Notes: generated by a model not told the origin, from the letters alone. 64,000 bases of DNA from Micromonospora halotolerans (GCF_032108445.1 NZ_CP134876.1:1674001-1738000); one strand, 5' to 3'. Positions 25,346 through 35,391 are shown, counted from the first letter of the stretch. Numbers and translations: made by a program.

Positions 25346-25969
25346 GTGCCACGCGTATCGGACGAACACCTCGCGGCCCGCCGCCAGCAGATCCTCGACG
25401 CGGCCCGGCGCTGCTTCCGGCGCGACGGCTTCCACAACACCTCCATGCAGGACGTGATCAGGGAGGCCCGGCTCTCGGTCGGCGCGGTCTACCGCTACTT
25501 CCCGAGCAAGAACGACCTGATCACCGCGATCGCCCAGTCGGTGATCGGCGGCGCCGACGGACTCTTCACCGAACTGGCCGCGGCCGATCCGCCGCTGCCG
25601 CTGGTCGACGCGCTGGACCGGGCCCTCACCTACGTCGACGCGCAGACCGGCCCGGACGGCGTGCTGCCGCTGGCCATCCAGGTGTGGGGCGAGGCGCAGC
25701 GGGACCCGGTGCTGGCCGAGTTCGTCGGCCGCACGTACGCCGGTTTCCGCACCCACTTCGCCACCCTGGCCCGGCGTGCCCGCGCGGCCGGCGAGCTGCC
25801 CGCCGACGCGGACCCGGAGGCGGTCGGCGCGGCCCTGTTCGCCCTGATCCCCGGATATCTCCTGCAGCGGATCCTGACCGGCTCCCCGGACCGGCACACC
25901 TACCTGACCGGCGTCCGCGCCCTCCTCGCCGCCACGGCGGTTAGCCCTCCTCGCCGCCACGGCGGTTAG
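25346..25969 (+). CDS. TetR-family transcriptional regulator
   Basis: A 207-residue repressor. It has the N-terminal HTH RRQQILDAARRCFRRDGFHNTSMQDVIREARLSVGAVYRYFPSKNDLITAIA, followed by an all-helical ligand domain with AEFVGRTYAGFRTHFATLARRARAAGELP. It is divergent from the membrane-protein gene and flanked by two AACGAACGTTCGTT-type operators, so it most likely represses both. The last 12 codons fall in an exact 25-bp tandem duplication. Because 25 is not a multiple of three, the second copy is read in a different frame and supplies the stop codon. The C-terminus ATAVSPPRRHGG is thus a product of the duplication. Confidence 0.9.
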   Translation: MPRVSDEHLAARRQQILDAARRCFRRDGFHNTSMQDVIREARLSVGAVYRYFPSKNDLITAIAQSVIGGADGLFTELAAADPPLPLVDALDRALTYVDAQTGPDGVLPLAIQVWGEAQRDPVLAEFVGRTYAGFRTHFATLARRARAAGELPADADPEAVGAALFALIPGYLLQRILTGSPDRHTYLTGVRALLAATAVSPPRRHGG

Positions 25970-25980
25970 CCCTCCTCGCC
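25921..25980. repeat. 25-bp perfect tandem repeat at the tetR 3' end
   Basis: The unit at 25921-25945 is repeated exactly at 25946-25970, and its first 10 bases appear a third time at 25971-25980. The TetR stop codon is inside the second unit, and the terminator hairpin starts directly after the third. Confidence 0.95.
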
Positions 25981-26031
25981 CTCCACGCCTGCGGTGGAGG
26001 AGAGGCCCCCTCCTCCACCGCAGGCGTGGAG
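25981..26031. terminator. 22-bp perfect hairpin shared by convergent tetR and amylase genes
   Basis: The 22 bases at 25981-26002 are the exact reverse complement of 26010-26031, with a 7-base loop. It lies between the stops of TetR (25969) and the convergent GH13 gene (26052), so it can serve both. Immediately beyond it, 26032-26045 reads AGGGGGCCCTTCCT, the exact complement of one arm of the hairpin at 42269-42316. Confidence 0.8.
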
Positions 26032-26051
26032 AGGGGGCCCTTCCTCCGGCT

Positions 26052-27863
26052 TCAGGCGAGGCGCCACACCTGGAAGGTGGGGCCGTCCGCCGGGAGGGTG
26101 ACGGCGCCGTCCGCGCCGGGGCGCAGCGCCGGGGCGCCGCCGTACACGTTCTCGCCGGCCGGCAGGCCGGTCAGCCGGACCGGGGTGCCGGCCGCGCGGC
26201 GGGCCAGCACCAGCACCGCGCCGGCCGACGCCTCGCGGAGGAAGACCAGCGTGTCCGCGTCGGCGTGCACCCAGCGCAGGCCGCCGTGCCGCAGCGCCGG
26301 CTCGCCGCGGCGCAGCGCCAGCAGCGACCGGTACGCGTCGAAGGTGCGCCCGTCCCAGCTCTCCGGCCGGTGCCACGGCATCGGGGTACGCGAGCCCTCC
26401 CCGTTGGCGCCGGTCAGGCCCAGCTCGTCGCCCGCGAAGACCACCGGCGTGCCGGGCATGGTGGCGAGCAGGCCGGCGGCGACCTCCTGCCGGGCCGCGT
26501 CGCCGACCACGGTCCGGATCCGGGCCGAGTCGTGCGAGCCGAGCAGCTGCCACGAGTGCGCGTACGACCGCCACGAGATCAGCGACCGGTAGGTGTTCAT
26601 GGTGGCCAGCACCGCGCCCCCGTCCCGCCGCCGCACCCCGCCCGGGGTGCCGAGGAAGTTCGGCAGCGTGCCGTCGCCCCGGCGCAGCCAGGACCACACC
26701 GGGTCGGTGAAGCCGACATAGTTCATGGTGCCGTGCCAGCCGTCGCGGTCCAGGTCACCGGTGTGGTCGTGGCCGTGCTCCGCGAGCAGCAGCGCGTCGG
26801 CCCGGGTGTCGGCGACCACCTCCCGCAGCAGCCGCGCCACCTCGTGCGTGTACGCGTCCGCGCCCCGCCGGCCGGTCATGTTCGCCACGTCCACCCGCCA
26901 GCCGTCCAGCGCGTACGGCGGGCGCAGCCAGCGGCGCAGCAGGGAGTCCTCGGCGGTCGCGAAGCGGCCGCGCAGCTCGGCGCTGCCCCAGTTGAGCTTC
27001 GGCAGCGACTTGACCCCGTTCCAGGACTCGTAATCCCCGGTCACCTCGTCGAAGTAGTACAGCTCCCGCTCGGGCGCGTGCACGTCGGAGACGGCGGTCG
27101 TGAACCAGTGGTGGGCGTCGCCGGTGTGGTTGCTCGTGATGTCGCCGAGCAGCCGCCAGCCTCGGCCGTGCACGGCGTCGGCCAGGCGGGCCAGGGCGGC
27201 GTCCCCGCCAAGCAGCGGGTCGACGGTGTCGAAGCTGGCCGCGTCGTAGCGGTGGTTGGAGCGGGCCGGGAAGATCGGCGTGAGGTAGACGGTGTTCACG
27301 CCGAGCCGGTCCAGGTGGTCCAGCCGCTCGGTGATCCCGTCGAGGTCGCCGCCGTAGAACTGGCGGGGCGTCTCCGGGCCGCGCCCGATCACCGGCGTGT
27401 CCCAGTCGCACGGGATCGCCCAGTCCGGCGCCGAGCGGCCCGCCGCGGCGGCCGAGCGGGCGAACCGGTCCGGGAAGATCTGGTAGATCACCGCGTCCCG
27501 GGCCCAGGCCGGCGGCGGCGCGTAGCTGACCAGCTTGAAGTCGGCGTTGTCCGGCACGTCGTGGCCGACGAGGCCGGCCGCGTTCAGCCAGCGGGCGCCC
27601 GCCGCGCCGTCGAGCAGGAAGCGGTAGTTGCTGACCGGGTTGCGGACCTCGACGTCGGCCCGCCACCACACGTCACCGCCCTCGGTGCGGTCGACCACCG
27701 CCTCGGCGAAGCGCGGCTCGCCGTCACCGGTGGTCCGCACGTGCACCTGGCGGACGTCGGCGCCGGCCGGCACCCGGACGAAGACGGGGACGGTCTGCCC
27801 GAGGGCGGGCTCCTGCTCGGGGACGTAGGTGGCGGATCCGTCGTGGTGCGGCTGGAGGGACAT
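26052..27863 (-). CDS. GH13 alpha-amylase/neopullulanase-type glycosidase
   Basis: A 603-residue cytoplasmic enzyme without a signal peptide. It starts at ATG 27863; an extension upstream has no good start or conservation. Residues 1-125 form a CBM34-like N-domain (VFVRVPAGADVRQVHVRTTGDGEPRF). The catalytic barrel follows with the four GH13 blocks: DITSNHTGDAHHW, DGWRVDVANM (nucleophile Asp), LLLAEHGHD (acid/base Glu) and LLGSHDSARI (transition-state Asp). AVIYQIFPDRFA is typical of cyclomaltodextrinase/neopullulanase-type enzymes acting on imported maltodextrins. It is the last gene of the malEFG operon, 190 bases after malG. It would hydrolyse alpha-1,4 (perhaps alpha-1,6) bonds of the imported oligosaccharides. 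Confidence 0.88.
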   Translation of the reverse strand: MSLQPHHDGSATYVPEQEPALGQTVPVFVRVPAGADVRQVHVRTTGDGEPRFAEAVVDRTEGGDVWWRADVEVRNPVSNYRFLLDGAAGARWLNAAGLVGHDVPDNADFKLVSYAPPPAWARDAVIYQIFPDRFARSAAAAGRSAPDWAIPCDWDTPVIGRGPETPRQFYGGDLDGITERLDHLDRLGVNTVYLTPIFPARSNHRYDAASFDTVDPLLGGDAALARLADAVHGRGWRLLGDITSNHTGDAHHWFTTAVSDVHAPERELYYFDEVTGDYESWNGVKSLPKLNWGSAELRGRFATAEDSLLRRWLRPPYALDGWRVDVANMTGRRGADAYTHEVARLLREVVADTRADALLLAEHGHDHTGDLDRDGWHGTMNYVGFTDPVWSWLRRGDGTLPNFLGTPGGVRRRDGGAVLATMNTYRSLISWRSYAHSWQLLGSHDSARIRTVVGDAARQEVAAGLLATMPGTPVVFAGDELGLTGANGEGSRTPMPWHRPESWDGRTFDAYRSLLALRRGEPALRHGGLRWVHADADTLVFLREASAGAVLVLARRAAGTPVRLTGLPAGENVYGGAPALRPGADGAVTLPADGPTFQVWRLA

Positions 27864-28053
27864 GGGCGTGCCTTTCGCGTCGTCGAGGACAGGGAGTGGG
27901 GCGGGCACCCGCCGCGGCCGGTCACCCGACCGCGGCGGTCCGCCCGGAAACCGCTCCGGTGTACGTCCCAGACGCCCTTGCCGCAGCGTGCGTAATGAGT
28001 ACGGAGTGGCACCGCTCGCCTCGCCCACGACGGCGAGCGACGACCCCTCCGGC

Positions 28054-28956
28054 TTATCCTTTGACGGCTCCGGCGGTGAGGCCGGAGACGATGTAGCGCT
28101 GGAGCAGTTGGAACACCAGCACCGTCGGGATGGCGGTGAGCAGGGTGCCCGCCGCGAACATCCCGAAGTTGTTGTTGCGCTCGCCCGCCACCATGCCGAA
28201 CATCCCGACCGCGAGGGTCTTCGAGTTCGGCTCGGTGAGGAACACGTTGGCGATGATGAACTCGTTGATCGAGCCGATGAAGGCGAGCAGCCCGGTCACC
28301 GCCAGGATCGGCGCCACCAGCGGCAGCATGATCCGGAAGAAGACCTGGGCGTGCGAGGCGCCGTCCATGGTCGCCGACTCGTCCAGCTCCTTCGGCAGGG
28401 TGTCGAAGAAGCCCTTCATGAGCCAGGTGTTCGCGCCGAGCGCGGTGCCCATGTAGAGCAGGAACAGCCCCCACGGGGTGTTGAAGCCGATCACCGGCCA
28501 CAGGTCGGTGACCGTCGTGAAGATCAGGAAGATCGCCACGATGGCCAGGAACTGCGGGAACATCTGGATCAGCAGCAGCGCGAGCAGCCCGACCCGGCGA
28601 CCGGCGAACCGCATCCGGGAGAACGCGTACGCCGCCAGCGCGGACAGGAAGATCGACGCGAAGCTGGCCACGCCGGCGAGCAGCAGCGAGTTGAGGAACC
28701 AGTGGGCGAACGGCGTCTTCTGGAACAGGTTGGTGAAGTTCTCCAGGGACGCCCCGGTCGGCAGCAGCTCCGTCGACGAGAGCGTGCCGAGCGGGTTGAG
28801 CGCCGCGGAGATCACGAACAGGATCGGGAAGAGGCTGAACGCCACGGCCAGCACCCCGACCACGTGCCGCCAGCCCACCTGGGCGAACCAGCGGCCCTTC
28901 GACCGTCCCGTCCTGGCCCGGTTGGCGACGGCAGCAGCGTCGGACAAGGTGGTCAC
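28054..28956 (-). CDS. malG: Maltose/maltodextrin ABC transporter permease MalG
   Basis: A 300-residue inner-membrane permease with about six helices. It carries the coupling loop ELDESATMDGASHAQVFFRIMLPLVAPILAV, the EAA motif of sugar permeases that docks on the ATPase. The C-terminal TAIPTVLVFQLLQRYIVSGLTAGAVKG is characteristic of MalG (family end ...GLT.GAVKG). Start GTG 28956 overlaps the malF stop by 4 bases (GTGA). With MalF it forms the channel for substrate delivered by MalE. No ATPase gene is in the operon; in actinomycetes a shared ATPase such as MsiK, encoded elsewhere, normally serves. Confidence 0.93.
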   Translation of the reverse strand: MTTLSDAAAVANRARTGRSKGRWFAQVGWRHVVGVLAVAFSLFPILFVISAALNPLGTLSSTELLPTGASLENFTNLFQKTPFAHWFLNSLLLAGVASFASIFLSALAAYAFSRMRFAGRRVGLLALLLIQMFPQFLAIVAIFLIFTTVTDLWPVIGFNTPWGLFLLYMGTALGANTWLMKGFFDTLPKELDESATMDGASHAQVFFRIMLPLVAPILAVTGLLAFIGSINEFIIANVFLTEPNSKTLAVGMFGMVAGERNNNFGMFAAGTLLTAIPTVLVFQLLQRYIVSGLTAGAVKG

Positions 28957-30593
28957 GAGTAGACCTCCTCCTGCTTGCGGGTCCGCGAGAAGCTGATCGC
29001 CGCCACGATCGCCACGATCGCGAAGATGAAGATCGAGACCGTGGTGGCCAGTCCGTACTCGGCGCCCTGCGCGCCGAAGGCCAGCCGGTAGGTGTAGGTG
29101 ATGAGCAGGTCGGTGGCGCCGTTGGTCGGGTTGTCCGGCGCGAACGGTCCGCCCTCGGTGGTGAACAGGATCGCGTTGACGTTGTTGAAGTTGTAGGCGA
29201 ACGACGCGATCAGCAGCGGCGAGAGCGCGACCAGCAGCAGCGGCAGGGTGACGGCCCGGAAGGACTGCCACGGGCTGGCGCCGTCGACCGAGGTGGCCTC
29301 GGTCAGCTCGCGCGGGATCGCCTGGAGCGCGCCGGTGGCCACCAGGAACATGTACGGGTAGCCCAGCCAGAGTTGCACGAGCAGCACCGCGATCCGAGCC
29401 GACCACGTGCCGCCGAACCAGTCGATGTCCAGCCCGAACAGGTCGTTGACCAGGCCGAAGTCGGTGTTGAACATGTCCCGCCAGACCAGCAGCATGGCGA
29501 ACGACGGCATGGCGTACGGGAGGATCAGCAGCACCCGGTAGAGGTTGGTGCCCCGCATCCGGGGTGAGTGCAGCGCGAGCGCGATGGCCATGCCGAGCAG
29601 GAACGTGAAGCCGGTCGAGCCGATCGCGAAGGCGAAGTTCCACAGCAGGGTGCCGAAGAACGGGCCAGAGATGTCCGGGTCGGTGAGCACGCGGGTGAAG
29701 TTCTTCAGCCCGACGTTGACCTTCCAGCCCTGGGCGAGCCGCTCGCCGTCGGCGGCGACGAAGGAGCCGTTCGCCGGGTCGGCGGTCCAGGTCTTGCCCG
29801 TCTCGCTGTCCTTGACGCAGTCGCAGCCCGCGTCGTACGCCCGCACGGCCTTGCCCTCGTAGGCGCGGGACAGGCCGTTGGAGCGGACCGCGCCACCGGC
29901 GGTCGGCACCACCAGGTCGGTGATGTCCTTGCTGCGGCCGCTGGCCTGACCGAAGTTGAGCACGGTGTAGCCGGCGGCGTCGGTGATCTTGCCGGTCGGG
30001 CTGACGGTGACGTCCCCGGCGTCGAGCTTGCGCAGCCCGCCCGCGTCACCGGCGAAGACCTCCCTGGTCTTCGGGTCGCTGAGCAGGAACACCAGCGCGC
30101 CGGTGGCCGGGTCGCCCTTCGTGGCGATGGAGAGGGAGTACTCGGTGGAGCCGGGGACCTGCTGCACCGAGGAGGTCTGGATGGCGACGATCGCGTCGTC
30201 CTTGCTGCCGCGGTGGCCGTCGCCGAAGTTCGTGAACGCGGTGCTCGCCGTGTAGAGCACCGGGAAGACCTGGAAGGCGATCAGGAAGATCGTGCCGGGG
30301 ACCAGGTACTTGGCCGGGATGTGCCGCCGGCTCAGGTAGAGGTAGAACAGGCCCGCCGTGGTGGCGGCGAGGATCGCCAGTCCGACCCAGTGCTCGGCCT
30401 CGACGAGCGGGAACGCCGCCCAGATCGCGATCCCGGCCACCAGGCCGAGCAGGACCACCTTGACGACGAGGCCGGTCGCGGTGATCGGCGCGTGGTTCCG
30501 CGCGGTACGGGGCGTGCGCGGGAGCCCGCGGCGAACGGGCTTTCGGCCCGGGGCCTCCTCAGCAGACCCCGGGCCGGACAGCGACGTGCTCAT
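28953..30593 (-). CDS. malF: Maltose/maltodextrin ABC transporter permease MalF
   Basis: A 546-residue permease starting at ATG 30593, which overlaps the malE stop by one base (TAATG). Three N-terminal helices are followed by an extracytoplasmic domain of roughly 190 residues (about 120-310, FTNFGDGHRGSKDD ... AQGWKVNVGLKNFTRVLTDP), comparable to the P2 loop of E. coli MalF that touches the binding protein. It includes a Cys pair, GCDCVKD. The C-terminal core contains the EAA loop ELTEATSVDGASPWQSFRAVTLPLL. Most actinobacterial sugar permeases of this type are near 300 residues and lack such a loop, so this is the true MalF architecture. Confidence 0.93.
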   Translation of the reverse strand: MSTSLSGPGSAEEAPGRKPVRRGLPRTPRTARNHAPITATGLVVKVVLLGLVAGIAIWAAFPLVEAEHWVGLAILAATTAGLFYLYLSRRHIPAKYLVPGTIFLIAFQVFPVLYTASTAFTNFGDGHRGSKDDAIVAIQTSSVQQVPGSTEYSLSIATKGDPATGALVFLLSDPKTREVFAGDAGGLRKLDAGDVTVSPTGKITDAAGYTVLNFGQASGRSKDITDLVVPTAGGAVRSNGLSRAYEGKAVRAYDAGCDCVKDSETGKTWTADPANGSFVAADGERLAQGWKVNVGLKNFTRVLTDPDISGPFFGTLLWNFAFAIGSTGFTFLLGMAIALALHSPRMRGTNLYRVLLILPYAMPSFAMLLVWRDMFNTDFGLVNDLFGLDIDWFGGTWSARIAVLLVQLWLGYPYMFLVATGALQAIPRELTEATSVDGASPWQSFRAVTLPLLLVALSPLLIASFAYNFNNVNAILFTTEGGPFAPDNPTNGATDLLITYTYRLAFGAQGAEYGLATTVSIFIFAIVAIVAAISFSRTRKQEEVYS

Positions 30594-31843
30594 TACTTGA
30601 TCTGACCCGCGATGGTCTTGCCCGCGGCGGTGATCGTCCTGGCCGGGTCGGCGCCGCCGATGATGGCGGCCTCCGCCTTGCCGAACGGGTCCCAGATCGC
30701 GGCCATGGCCGGGATCGCCGGGAGCACCTGGCCGTTCTTGCCGGCCTCGGAGAACTTGGCCAGGTCCGCGTCCTCGCCCTTGACCTGGTCGAAGGCGGCG
30801 GTCAGCGCCGGCGGGCGCGGCTCGGCCTTGTACAGCGCGACGGCCAGCTCGGGCTTGGTCACGTAGTTGGTGACGAACTCCTGCGCCAGGGCCTTGTTCT
30901 TGCCCTTGGCGGCCACGTAGAACGCCTGGACGCCCACGAACGGCTGAGCCTCCTTGCCACCGGCGAAGCCCGGGACCGGGGAGATGTCGTAGGAGATGTT
31001 GGCCTTCTTCGCGTCCGCGATGGCCCACGGTCCGGAGACCAGGAAGGCGCACTTCTTGCCGGTGAAGGTGGCGATGGAGTTCTCGCCGGTGATGGAGCGC
31101 TTCAGCGCGCCGTCGCCCTTCTCACCCAGCTTCGCGATCTTCTGGAAGGCCGCGATCGACTCCGGCTTGCCCACGCCCAGGTCCTTCGGGTCGTAGTCGC
31201 CGTTGGCCGTGGTGCCGAACAGGTAACCGCCGCCCGAGGTGTACAGCGGGTAGATGTGGTAGGCGTCGCCGTTCTGGCCGGACTGGAGGCAGAGGATCTC
31301 GCTGGCCTTCTTCTCGGCCTTGAGCTTCTTGCCGGCGGCGACCAGGTCCTCGATCGTCTTCGGCGCCTCGGGGGCCAGCTCGGTGTTGCGGATCAGCGCG
31401 ATGTTCTCCGTGGCGTAGGGGACGCCGTAGAGCTGGCCGTTGAAGGTGACCGCCTTGATCGCGGTCTCGTTGAACGCGCTCTTCTGCTCGGCGCCGAGCT
31501 GCACCGGGTCGATGGCGCCGTTCTGGACCATGTTGCCGATCCAGTCGTGCGCGCCGACCACGACGTCCGGGCCGCTGCCCTGCTGCGAGGCGGTGACGAA
31601 GTTGGTCTGCAGGTCCTTGGAGACGGCCTGGACCTCGACGGTCACGCCGTTCTCCTTGCCGAACTCCTCGGCGAACGGCTTCAGGGCCGCGGTCCGCTTG
31701 TCGTCGGCCCAGATGACCAGCTTGCCGCCGGTGGCCTTGGCGGACTCCTTGGCGGCCGGCTTGTCGCTGTCACTGCCGCCGCACCCGGACGCGGCGAGCG
31801 CCAGGCCGAGGACAGCGACCACACCCGCGGTACGGATGCGCAT
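30593..31843 (-). CDS. malE: Maltose/maltodextrin-binding lipoprotein MalE
   Basis: A 416-residue secreted receptor. Start ATG 31843 has AGGAG 6 bases upstream and gives the signal peptide RIRTAGVVAVLGLALAASGCGGS with lipobox ASGC. The mature part starts GGKLVIWADDKRTAALKPFAEEFGKENGVTVEVQ, the classic MalE/cluster-1 sugar-binding opening. It continues with GVPYATENIALIRNTELAPEAPKTIEDLVAAGKKL and a C-terminal ILPAIPAMAAIWDPFGKAEAAI segment close to E. coli MalE (the last helices). It feeds maltodextrins to MalFG. An ATG 18 bases earlier lacks a ribosome-binding site. Confidence 0.95.
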   Translation of the reverse strand: MRIRTAGVVAVLGLALAASGCGGSDSDKPAAKESAKATGGKLVIWADDKRTAALKPFAEEFGKENGVTVEVQAVSKDLQTNFVTASQQGSGPDVVVGAHDWIGNMVQNGAIDPVQLGAEQKSAFNETAIKAVTFNGQLYGVPYATENIALIRNTELAPEAPKTIEDLVAAGKKLKAEKKASEILCLQSGQNGDAYHIYPLYTSGGGYLFGTTANGDYDPKDLGVGKPESIAAFQKIAKLGEKGDGALKRSITGENSIATFTGKKCAFLVSGPWAIADAKKANISYDISPVPGFAGGKEAQPFVGVQAFYVAAKGKNKALAQEFVTNYVTKPELAVALYKAEPRPPALTAAFDQVKGEDADLAKFSEAGKNGQVLPAIPAMAAIWDPFGKAEAAIIGGADPARTITAAGKTIAGQIK

Positions 31844-31970
31844 CGGTACTCCTGTCGTCATGGCGGACCGCCGGGGGAAGGGCGGCTCGCCAGTGGAAAC
31901 CTCGGAAAGTTCTTGCTGACCGGCGCGGGGATGCTGCGCCGCTGCTCTCGCATGTTGCGGGGACGTTAGC

Positions 31971-32021
31971 AAGAGGTTGCAGAGAATGGAAGGGCTTGCA
32001 GGAGCGTACGCAAGAACTTGC
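31971..32021. promoter_or_regulatory. MalR-type operator cluster between malE and the lacI-type gene
   Basis: In the divergent intergenic region (31844-32041) the half-sites CTTGC and GCAAG recur: AGCAAGAGGTTGCAG (31969-31983), CTTGC (31995-31999) paired with GCAAG (32010-32014) across 10 bases, and the dyad GCAAGAACTTGC (32010-32021). The same core is found as a perfect palindrome before the alpha-glucosidase gene. These match the CTTGCA/TGCAAG style of Streptomyces MalR sites as I recall them. Confidence 0.65.
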
Positions 32022-32041
32022 TCGTGAGCTAAAGTGCCGCC

Positions 32042-33118
32042 ATGCGCGCTCGACTGTCCGACATCGCCCAACAGGCCGAAGTCAGCGAGGCCACGGTGTC
32101 GCGGGTGCTCAACGACCGCCCCGGAGTGGCCCCGGAGACCCGGCAGGCCGTCCTCACCGCCCTCGACGTGCTCGGCTACGAGCGCCCCGCCCGGCTGCGC
32201 AAGCGCAGCGCCGGGCTGGTCGGCCTCGTCGTACCCGAGCTGGACAACCCGATCTTCCCGGCCTTCGCCCAGGTCATCGAGTCGACGCTGGCCCAGAGCG
32301 GCTTCACCCCGGTGCTCTGCACGCAGACCCCCGGCGGAGTCACCGAGGACGAGTACGTCGAGATGCTGCTCGACCGGCAGGTCTCCGGGATCGTCTTCGT
32401 GTCCGGCCTGCACGCCGACACCGCCGCCAACCACGACCGGTACCGCGCGCTGATCGCCCGTCCGCTGCCGATCGTCATGATCAACGGGTACGCGCCGGGC
32501 ATCTCGGCGCCCTTCGTCTCGTGCGACGACGGCGAGGCCACCGAGCTGGCCGTCGCGCACCTGGTGGCGCTCGGCCACCGGCGGATCGGCCTGATCACCG
32601 GCCCGGACCGCTTCGTGCCGGTGCAGCGCCGGGTGGCCGGCTTCCGCGCCGCGATGACCCGGCTCGTCGGCACGACCGAGGCGGAGGTCGGCGAGCTGGC
32701 CGAGCTCTCCCTGTTCGGTGTCGAGGGCGGCGAGGCCGCCGCGGGCCGGCTCATCGAGCGGGGCGTCACCGGCCTGGTCTGCGGCTCGGACCTGATGGCG
32801 CTGGGCGCGATCCGGGCCGCCCGGCAGCGCGGCCTCGGCGTCCCCGACGACGTCTCGGTGGTCGGCTACGACGACTCACCGCTGATGGCCTTCACCGACC
32901 CGCCGCTGACCACCATGCGGCAGCCGGTCGCGGCCATGGCGGTGGCCGCCGTCCGCGCCCTGGTCGACGAGATCAACGGGCACGCCGCCCCGAACTCCGA
33001 GTACCTGTTCCGCCCCGAGCTGGTGGTGCGCGGCTCGACCGCGGTGGCCCGCCCGGCCGGTGGACCGAAGCGCCGGCGCCCCTCCTCCGTCGACCCCACC
33101 CTGGCGATCCCCGCTTGA
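32042..33118 (+). CDS. LacI-family regulator of maltose genes (MalR type)
   Basis: A 358-residue LacI/GalR repressor. The N-terminal HTH reads RLSDIAQQAEVSEATVSRVLNDRPGVAPETRQAVLTALDVLGY, followed by the hinge RLRKRSAGLVGLVVPELDNPIFPAF. The sugar-binding core contains ELAVAHLVALGHRRIGLITGP and VVGYDDSPLMAFTDPPLTTMRQP, all canonical. ATG 32042 is preceded by a weak -10-like GCTAAA at 32028-32033, so the leader is very short or absent. It is divergent from malEFG-amylase and followed by an alpha-glucosidase gene. Together with the CTTGC/GCAAG sites this points to maltose- or maltodextrin-responsive repression of both units; the effector is inferred. Confidence 0.9.
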   Translation: MRARLSDIAQQAEVSEATVSRVLNDRPGVAPETRQAVLTALDVLGYERPARLRKRSAGLVGLVVPELDNPIFPAFAQVIESTLAQSGFTPVLCTQTPGGVTEDEYVEMLLDRQVSGIVFVSGLHADTAANHDRYRALIARPLPIVMINGYAPGISAPFVSCDDGEATELAVAHLVALGHRRIGLITGPDRFVPVQRRVAGFRAAMTRLVGTTEAEVGELAELSLFGVEGGEAAAGRLIERGVTGLVCGSDLMALGAIRAARQRGLGVPDDVSVVGYDDSPLMAFTDPPLTTMRQPVAAMAVAAVRALVDEINGHAAPNSEYLFRPELVVRGSTAVARPAGGPKRRRPSSVDPTLAIPA

Positions 33119-33132
33119 CCCCTTGCCGTCAG

Positions 33133-33147
33133 TTCTTGCGCAAGGAA
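33133..33147. promoter_or_regulatory. Palindromic operator upstream of the alpha-glucosidase gene
   Basis: TTCTTGCGCAAGGAA contains the perfect 10-bp palindrome CTTGCGCAAG (33135-33144), with a further half-site CTTGCAG at 33157-33163. It is about 80 bases before the glucosidase ATG and shares the half-site with the malE/malR region, so the same regulator should bind. Confidence 0.7.
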
Positions 33148-33227
33148 TGCTTGACTCTTGCAGCGACTGAGCGGCATTCTGCTCAGACGCCCTGCCGTCC
33201 CGCGCCAGAGAACGGGGATCCACACCG

Positions 33228-34862
<1,635 letters not shown>

Positions 34863-34956
34863 GCCGGGTAACCCGCCATTGACCTGGTCGTCCGTTGTGC
34901 CCCGCGCCGACGGGCGGCTGGGCTACCGACCCCTTGTGGTGGGGGGTGAGGTGGCG

Positions 34957-34990
34957 CCGGCCCCTCGGGGACTCGTTCCCGGGGGGCCGG
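34957..34990. terminator. Hairpin after the alpha-glucosidase gene
   Basis: CCGGCCCC (34957-34964) pairs with GGGGCCGG (34983-34990). An inner CGGG/CCCG extension (34966-34969 and 34978-34981) closes an 8-base loop. It lies about 95 bases past the stop codon and before the VOC gene. Confidence 0.6.
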
Positions 34991-35024
34991 TGTCCATCTG
35001 GGACCGTCGGGGTACCACGGGGCG

Positions 35025-35387
35025 ATGACCGCACACGTGGCGCAGTACACCCTCGACATCGGCGACCTCGACCGGATGGTCGACTTCTGGTCGGCCGCCC
35101 TCGGCTACACCGTCCGCCGGGGCGACGACGGCAACGCGAAGCTCTATCCGCCGCCCGGCCGGCCCGGCCCGACCGTCTGGATGCAGGGCAGCGGCACCCC
35201 GAAGCACGGCAAGAACCGGCTGCATCTGGACCTCGTCTCCGACGGGGACGCGGCGGCCGAGGTCGACCGGCTGATCGGGCTCGGCGCCCGGCGCGTCGAC
35301 GTCGGGCAGACCGGCACGGAGGGCTTCGTGGTGCTCGCCGACCCGGAGGACAACGAGTTCTGCGTGCTCGACGGGCCGCCGAGCTGA
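35025..35387 (+). CDS. VOC-superfamily (glyoxalase/bleomycin-resistance-like) protein
   Basis: A 120-residue single VOC domain. It opens QYTLDIGDLDRMVDFWSAALGYTV, continues with NRLHLDLVSDGDAAAEVDRLIGLGARRVD, and ends GFVVLADPEDNEFCVLDG, the DPEGN-type strand carrying the metal-side acidic residue. Two such modules normally form a metal site, so it probably dimerises. This actinobacterial subgroup is abundant, and the substrate cannot be inferred from position. Confidence 0.85.
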   Translation: MTAHVAQYTLDIGDLDRMVDFWSAALGYTVRRGDDGNAKLYPPPGRPGPTVWMQGSGTPKHGKNRLHLDLVSDGDAAAEVDRLIGLGARRVDVGQTGTEGFVVLADPEDNEFCVLDGPPS

Positions 35388-35391
35388 GCCC

